This document shows, piece after piece, positions 32,539 through 36,719 of a stretch of DNA of 36,719 bases (its first letter is position 1; each line of letters opens with the position of its first letter). The translations under genes and the position numbers were made by a program. The notes under the pieces were generated by a model. It was not told the DNA's origin, made no database searches, and saw only the letters and a list, made by a program, of their open reading frames with translations. The DNA comes from JBFJKD01 sp041601945 (GTDB lineage: Bacteria; Pseudomonadota; Gammaproteobacteria; Pseudomonadales; Porticoccaceae): positions 1 to 36,719 of the forward strand of contig JBFIHG010000028.1 of assembly GCA_041601945.1 (NCBI GenBank), in the 5' to 3' direction.

Positions 32539-34986
32539 CTAGAAAATATCCTGTGGTAGCGGCGCGTTCTGGTGTCCAAGGGGAGTGTTTTGAATAGCGA
32601 GCGGCGGCGGCGCGTTTTCCTGCAAAAACAACTCAAATATCGCGTCCGTGTCCCCGGGGGCCGCGCGTTGGCCGGTGGTGGGATTAATGCGTACCGAAAC
32701 CAGCCCGTCCGGTTGCGGGGGGAATGTTTCGGGTTTGCCCGCGAGAGCTGCACCCATAAAATCCATCCAGATCGGTAGTGCGGCAGAACCGCCGTATTCG
32801 CCTCTCCCGAGGGGTTCATTGCCATCAAATCCAACCCAGACCGTGGTGACGATGGTGGGGTTGTACCCCGAAAACCAGGCGTCGCGAGGTCCATTGGTGG
32901 TCCCGGTTTTACCTGCTAGGTCGCTGCGCTTTAGCGCCAGAGCCTTGGTGCCGGTGCCCCTGCGAATGACGTCCTTGAGTATGGAGTCAACGATATAGAT
33001 GACGCGCTCGTCCATTACCCGTGGCGCTGGTCGCAATGTTGGTCCCTGCGTGACGGTCATGTTTTTGTCCGCAACATCACCTGTGTTCGGTTCGCTATTC
33101 GATGTCGTGTTACTTCCATCCGTATTACCTGTTTCGGTCATCTCTGCGCAATCGTTGCACACGGTGATTGGGTTGGTGCGGTACACCGTGTTGCCTTCCT
33201 GGTCGTCGATGCGTTCGATTAGAAAGGGTTCTACCTTGTAGCCGCCGTTGGCAAATACCGTGTAGCCGGTGGCGATTTCCATGGGGGTCAGGGCGTGGGT
33301 GCCGAGAGCTAAGGATAGATTTTTCGGCAACTCTTCGCTTTTAAATCCGAAATTTTGTAACCCACGGATTGCGTTTTTGATGCCGAGGCTGCGCAACACG
33401 CGGATTGAGACCAGGTTGCGCGACAGGTATAGAGCGGTGCGCAACCGCGTCGGCCCGTAAAATTTCCCGCTGTCATTTTCTGGTCGCCACACACTCTCCA
33501 GTCCGGGGTCATCAAATACCACTGGCGCATCATTAATTACGGTTGCTGCGGTCATGCCTTTGGATAGCGCGGTGGCGTAAATAAACGGTTTGAAATTGGA
33601 GCCCGGCTGGCGTTCTCCCTGGGTTACCCGGTTGAAATGACTGCGGTTAAAATCGTAGCCACCCACCAATGCCTTGATGGCGCCATTTTCCGGGGCAAGC
33701 GCCACCAGCCCGGCTTCTGCCGCGGGCACCTGTGTCAATTGCCATCGGTCATTTGTGGAGACCACACGCACCAGATCGCCGATGGTGAACATATCGCTGG
33801 GTCTGGCGATGGGAGCGCTGCGACTGTTCTCGGTCACATAGCGCCGTAAACCCTTGAGGCTGGTGTCCCAGTCGAGGGTGGCATTACTGCCGTCCGCCAG
33901 CTGTACGGACATCTGCGCGTCGTCAAGGGCGGTGACTATGGCGGGTTGGGTTTCCCCGTAGGCTGGCGTCTGGCGCAGGGCTGGAAGCCAGGTGGTGGGG
34001 TCAGGTAAATTTTTTTCCGGGCCGCGATAGCCGTGCCGCCAATCGTAAGCGTGCAGCCCGGTGCGCAGCGCCTGTACGGCTTTTTTTTGCAGGGTGCTGT
34101 CGATGGTAGTAATGACGGAGTAACCGTTGGTGTAGGCTTCCAGGCCGAGTTGTGCAATGGCTTCCTGGCGTGCCATCTCTGCGATGTAAGGCGCGTCGAA
34201 GTCCACCAGTGGCCCGTGATAACTGACGTCGACCGGTGCCATCACCGCATCGGTGTAGGTAGCTTTATCGATGTGCCCGAGTTTATACATGCGGGCGAGA
34301 ATCCAGTTGCGACGTCCGAGCGCCCGCTCAGGGTTGGCCAGGGGGTTGAACGTGGAGGGTGCCTTGGGCAACCCGGCGATCATGGCCAGTTGCGGTAAAT
34401 TCAGTTCCTCAATGGGCTTGCCGTAGTACACGCGCGCGGCAGCCTGAACACCGTATGCCCGGTTACCCAAGTATATTTTATTGGCGTATAAAGTCAGTAT
34501 GTCGTTTTTAGAAATTTCGTCTTCGATGCGTAGCGCGAGTAATATTTCGTTAAATTTGCGCACGAAACTTTGTTCCCTGGTTAAGAAGAAGTTGCGCGCG
34601 ACTTGCATGGTTATGGTGCTGCCTCCCGATTGAATACTGCCCGTGCTAACCAGTTCCAGTGCGGCACGCAACAGACCCTTGAAGTCCACGCCAATATGGG
34701 TATAAAAACTGTCGTCTTCTGCCGACAGAATGGCTTGCACGAACAAGGGGGGGATTTGTTCGAAATTGATGGGAGAGCGTCGATTTTCGCCAAATTCGCC
34801 GATTAGTTGTAAATCTTGTGAGAAGACTCTCAAAGGTATCTGCAATTTTACCGTTTTGAGGGTTTCCACCGGCGGCAGTTTGGGGCTAAGGTACATGTAC
34901 AGACTGGCTGTCACGATCAGTCCGGCGCCCAGGGCGGGGACCAGTAGCCTGAGACAAAATCTGATGAGTCGAGCGAGAAAATGCAT
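32539..34986 (-). CDS. mrcA: Penicillin-binding protein 1A (bifunctional transglycosylase/transpeptidase)
   Basis: An 815-residue class A PBP. There is one N-terminal membrane helix (about 12-34). The glycosyltransferase domain has the catalytic E90 in SAEDDSFYTH and the GGSTITMQ and KFNEILLAL motifs. An OB-like insert covers roughly 320-420. The transpeptidase has SNFK with S463 and K466, SRN at 522-524 and KTG at 693-695. It builds peptidoglycan in the periplasm. A Thr/Asn/Ser-rich low-complexity insert with a CNDC pair lies at about 610-650. The ATG at 34986, with AAGG 6 bases upstream, is preferred over an in-frame start at 35055 that would add 23 residues before the membrane anchor. It is divergent from pilM. 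Confidence 0.97.
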   Translation of the reverse strand: MHFLARLIRFCLRLLVPALGAGLIVTASLYMYLSPKLPPVETLKTVKLQIPLRVFSQDLQLIGEFGENRRSPINFEQIPPLFVQAILSAEDDSFYTHIGVDFKGLLRAALELVSTGSIQSGGSTITMQVARNFFLTREQSFVRKFNEILLALRIEDEISKNDILTLYANKIYLGNRAYGVQAAARVYYGKPIEELNLPQLAMIAGLPKAPSTFNPLANPERALGRRNWILARMYKLGHIDKATYTDAVMAPVDVSYHGPLVDFDAPYIAEMARQEAIAQLGLEAYTNGYSVITTIDSTLQKKAVQALRTGLHAYDWRHGYRGPEKNLPDPTTWLPALRQTPAYGETQPAIVTALDDAQMSVQLADGSNATLDWDTSLKGLRRYVTENSRSAPIARPSDMFTIGDLVRVVSTNDRWQLTQVPAAEAGLVALAPENGAIKALVGGYDFNRSHFNRVTQGERQPGSNFKPFIYATALSKGMTAATVINDAPVVFDDPGLESVWRPENDSGKFYGPTRLRTALYLSRNLVSIRVLRSLGIKNAIRGLQNFGFKSEELPKNLSLALGTHALTPMEIATGYTVFANGGYKVEPFLIERIDDQEGNTVYRTNPITVCNDCAEMTETGNTDGSNTTSNSEPNTGDVADKNMTVTQGPTLRPAPRVMDERVIYIVDSILKDVIRRGTGTKALALKRSDLAGKTGTTNGPRDAWFSGYNPTIVTTVWVGFDGNEPLGRGEYGGSAALPIWMDFMGAALAGKPETFPPQPDGLVSVRINPTTGQRAAPGDTDAIFELFLQENAPPPLAIQNTPLGHQNAPLPQDIF

Positions 34987-35029
34987 TACAACCTTGATAA
35001 GATCAGTGGCGAAGTAATTAGGCTCGGCT

Positions 35030-35035
35030 ATTATA
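35030..35035 (-). promoter_or_regulatory. Perfect -10 box for mrcA
   Basis: The minus strand reads TATAAT here; no good -35 is found at 16-18 bases. The predicted start is near 35023, about 37 bases before the mrcA ATG. On the plus strand a weak pair TTGCGA / TAGTAT (18-base spacer, in the 35071-35100 region) may serve pilM. Confidence 0.45.
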
Positions 35036-35133
35036 TAGCGGTAAGTGGGTAACAATACACTTGCAAAGTTGCGATAATTAGTTAAAGTAGTTTAGTATCT
35101 GCTTGGCATAACTACGGGAATTAGAAAATAAAA

Positions 35134-36201
35134 ATGGGAATTTTCGGTTTTCTGGACAAAAAGTCTACGCCCACGCTCGGGGTGGATATCACGTCTTCTA
35201 CCGTCAAGCTGCTGGAATTAAGCAAAAGCGGTGGCAAATACCGTGTGGAAAGTTATATGGTTCGGCCCCTGCCGGCGAACACCGTAGTTGAAAAAAATAT
35301 CAATGATGTCAATGCATTAGCGGAGGTTATTCGCAAAGTTGTCAGTCAATCCAAAACCCGTTTGAAAGATGTGGCGGTGGCCGTTCCCGGCTCGGCGGTA
35401 ATCACCAAGGTGATCGAGATGCCGGCGGGCTTGAGCGACCAGGGCTTTGAAGGGCAGATTGCCCTGGAAGCGGATCAGTACATTCCTTACCCGTTGGACG
35501 AGGTGTCCCTGGATTTTGAGGTGATTGGCCCGTCCGCTACCAACCCCGATCAGGTGGATGTGCTGTTGGCGGCCTGCCGCCGGGAGAATGTCGATCTGCG
35601 TCAGGAGGCGCTGGAGCTGGCTGGTCTGACCCCGAAAGTGGTGGATGTGGAAGTGTTTGCCGTGGAGCGTGCCTTTAAGCTTATCGCCGAGCAGCTCGAA
35701 GAAATTGGGGATCAGGTGGTCGCGGTCGCGGATATCGGTGCGACGATGCTGACCTTGAGCGTGCTGGTGGATGGCAAGACGTTATATACCCGCGAGCAAT
35801 TATTTGGTGGCAAGCAGGTGACCGAAGAAATTCAGCGCCGCTACGGATTATCCGTAGAGGAAGCGGGGCAGGCCAAGAAACAGGGCGGACTGCCGGAAGA
35901 TTACGAGACGGAAATTCTCGAACCATTCAAGGAAGCGCTGATTCAGCAGGTATCACGTTCTTTACAATTTTTCTTTTCATCCAGCCAGTATAACTATGTC
36001 GACCAGCTAGTCCTGGCCGGTGGTGTTGCGGCGATGGATGGTTTGCGCGACGAAATGGAACAAAAGCTTGGGCTTCCAGTTATCGTCGCCAACCCTTTTG
36101 CGAATATGGCAATTGCGAGCCGGGTGAACGCTGTAGCGCTTGCGAATGATGCGCCGGCAATGTTGATTGCCGCGGGTCTCGCCCTCAGGAGTTTTGAATA
36201 A
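35134..36201 (+). CDS. pilM: Type IV pilus assembly protein PilM
   Basis: A 355-residue actin-like cytoplasmic ATP-binding protein. The N-terminal phosphate-binding strand LGVDITSSTVKLLEL is at about 15-29, ADIGATMLTLSV forms the second phosphate loop, and LAGGVAAMDG forms the adenosine motif. PilM docks the PilNO inner-membrane complex to the pilus motor. pilN begins 2 bases after the stop, the first two genes of the expected pilMNOPQ operon, which continues beyond the window. Its position opposite mrcA is conserved in Pseudomonas-type genomes. Confidence 0.97.
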   Translation: MGIFGFLDKKSTPTLGVDITSSTVKLLELSKSGGKYRVESYMVRPLPANTVVEKNINDVNALAEVIRKVVSQSKTRLKDVAVAVPGSAVITKVIEMPAGLSDQGFEGQIALEADQYIPYPLDEVSLDFEVIGPSATNPDQVDVLLAACRRENVDLRQEALELAGLTPKVVDVEVFAVERAFKLIAEQLEEIGDQVVAVADIGATMLTLSVLVDGKTLYTREQLFGGKQVTEEIQRRYGLSVEEAGQAKKQGGLPEDYETEILEPFKEALIQQVSRSLQFFFSSSQYNYVDQLVLAGGVAAMDGLRDEMEQKLGLPVIVANPFANMAIASRVNAVALANDAPAMLIAAGLALRSFE

Positions 36202-36203
36202 TC

Positions 36204-36719
36204 ATGGCAAGGATTAACTTACTTCCCTGGCGAGAAGCGCATCGCGAAGAGAAAAAGCGCGAATTTTTGATCGTACTCGGTGGGTTCGTATTCGGTGCAC
36301 TGTTTACGGTCCTGGTCTGGGACCGGTGGGTTACTGGCAATATCGACAACCAGATGAGCCGCAACGAGTTTTTGCGGACGGAAACGGCCAAGCTGGATAA
36401 AGAAGTCAAGGAGATCAATGAGCTAAAAACTCGATTGCAGGAAATGCTGGAGCGCATGACAGTCATCCAGGGCTTGCAGAGCAATCGGCCGGAAACGGTC
36501 AAGATTTTCGACGAATTCGTACGTTCCGTGCCGGATGGCGTCTTTTTTTCCGGGATGATTCGGGCGGGGGATAATCTTTCATTAACGGGCTTTGCGGAAT
36601 CCAACAACCGCATCTCAGCACTCATGCGGAAGTTGAGCGACTCTCCCAAGTTTAAAGACCCCAACCTGACCAAAGTTGAAGCTGACGAAACCCTCGGGGA
36701 GCAGGGAAGTCGCTTCGAA
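36204..36719 (+). CDS. pilN: Type IV pilus assembly protein PilN, N-terminal part (cut at window edge)
   Basis: 172 codons are visible, and the frame is open to the window edge. The protein begins MARINLLPWRE, the conserved cytoplasmic motif that binds PilM. A transmembrane helix (about 21-40), a periplasmic coiled coil (about 50-80) and the beginning of the ferredoxin-like domain follow. The start ATG at 36204 follows the pilM stop by 2 bases, indicating translational coupling. PilN with PilO forms the inner-membrane alignment complex of the pilus machine. Confidence 0.95.
   Translation, partial: MARINLLPWREAHREEKKREFLIVLGGFVFGALFTVLVWDRWVTGNIDNQMSRNEFLRTETAKLDKEVKEINELKTRLQEMLERMTVIQGLQSNRPETVKIFDEFVRSVPDGVFFSGMIRAGDNLSLTGFAESNNRISALMRKLSDSPKFKDPNLTKVEADETLGEQGSRFE

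Overview
This 36.7 kb window is chromosomal backbone of a gammaproteobacterium. The gene neighbourhoods point to the Pseudomonas/Cellvibrio side of the class. They include argH / algZ-algR-hemC-hemD-hemX-hemY, lptM-lysA-dapF-DUF484-xerC opposite cyaY, glnK-amtB, yrfG-hslR-hslO-pckA next to nudE-cysQ, and mrcA opposite pilMN. The membrane pyrophosphatase and the two P-II genes around amtB make Pseudomonas itself less likely than a relative such as a Cellvibrionales member; that placement is inference from gene order only. I found no rRNA, tRNA, CRISPR array, insertion sequence or prophage.

Layout. Positions 1-3046 (minus): the N-terminal part of a CoxE-like VWA protein (cut by the window edge), its MoxR AAA+ ATPase partner, and an unusual acyl-CoA dehydrogenase-like gene. 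Positions 3128-10065 (plus): an Smr-domain protein, a large membrane-anchored protein with four PAS domains plus GGDEF and EAL, and a K+-dependent-type membrane pyrophosphatase followed by a clear terminator. Positions 10145-12000 (minus): comM and ubiK. Positions 12180-14751 (plus): a nitrogen-control block with a sigma-54 promoter and NtrC-like site, glnK, amtB, a terminator, a second P-II gene and another terminator. Positions 14763-18757 (minus): xerC, a DUF484 gene, dapF, lysA and lptM, with cyaY divergent and argH convergent to cyaY. Positions 20711-26954 (plus): the AlgZ/AlgR LytTR two-component pair, then hemC, hemD, hemX and hemY. Positions 27057-30996 (minus): pckA, hslO, hslR and yrfG. 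Positions 31038-32535 (plus): nudE and cysQ. Then mrcA (PBP1A, minus) and, divergent from it, pilM and the start of pilN.

Functional themes are nitrogen sensing and ammonium uptake, lysine/diaminopimelate and cell-wall synthesis (lysA, dapF, mrcA, lptM), tetrapyrrole synthesis, redox/heat protein quality control (hslO, hslR), gluconeogenesis (pckA), c-di-GMP signalling and type IV pilus assembly.

Most of the window is ordinary and well conserved, and I do not see a convincing novel multi-gene system. The points most worth a second look are small. A codon-like open frame lies in the pckA leader and its stop abuts the pckA ribosome-binding site. The glnK promoter region is unusually rich in dyads and has a 22-bp-spaced direct repeat. 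The acyl-CoA dehydrogenase-like protein lacks the usual C-terminal end. The mPPase is of the K+-dependent type, with its pumped ion unresolved.
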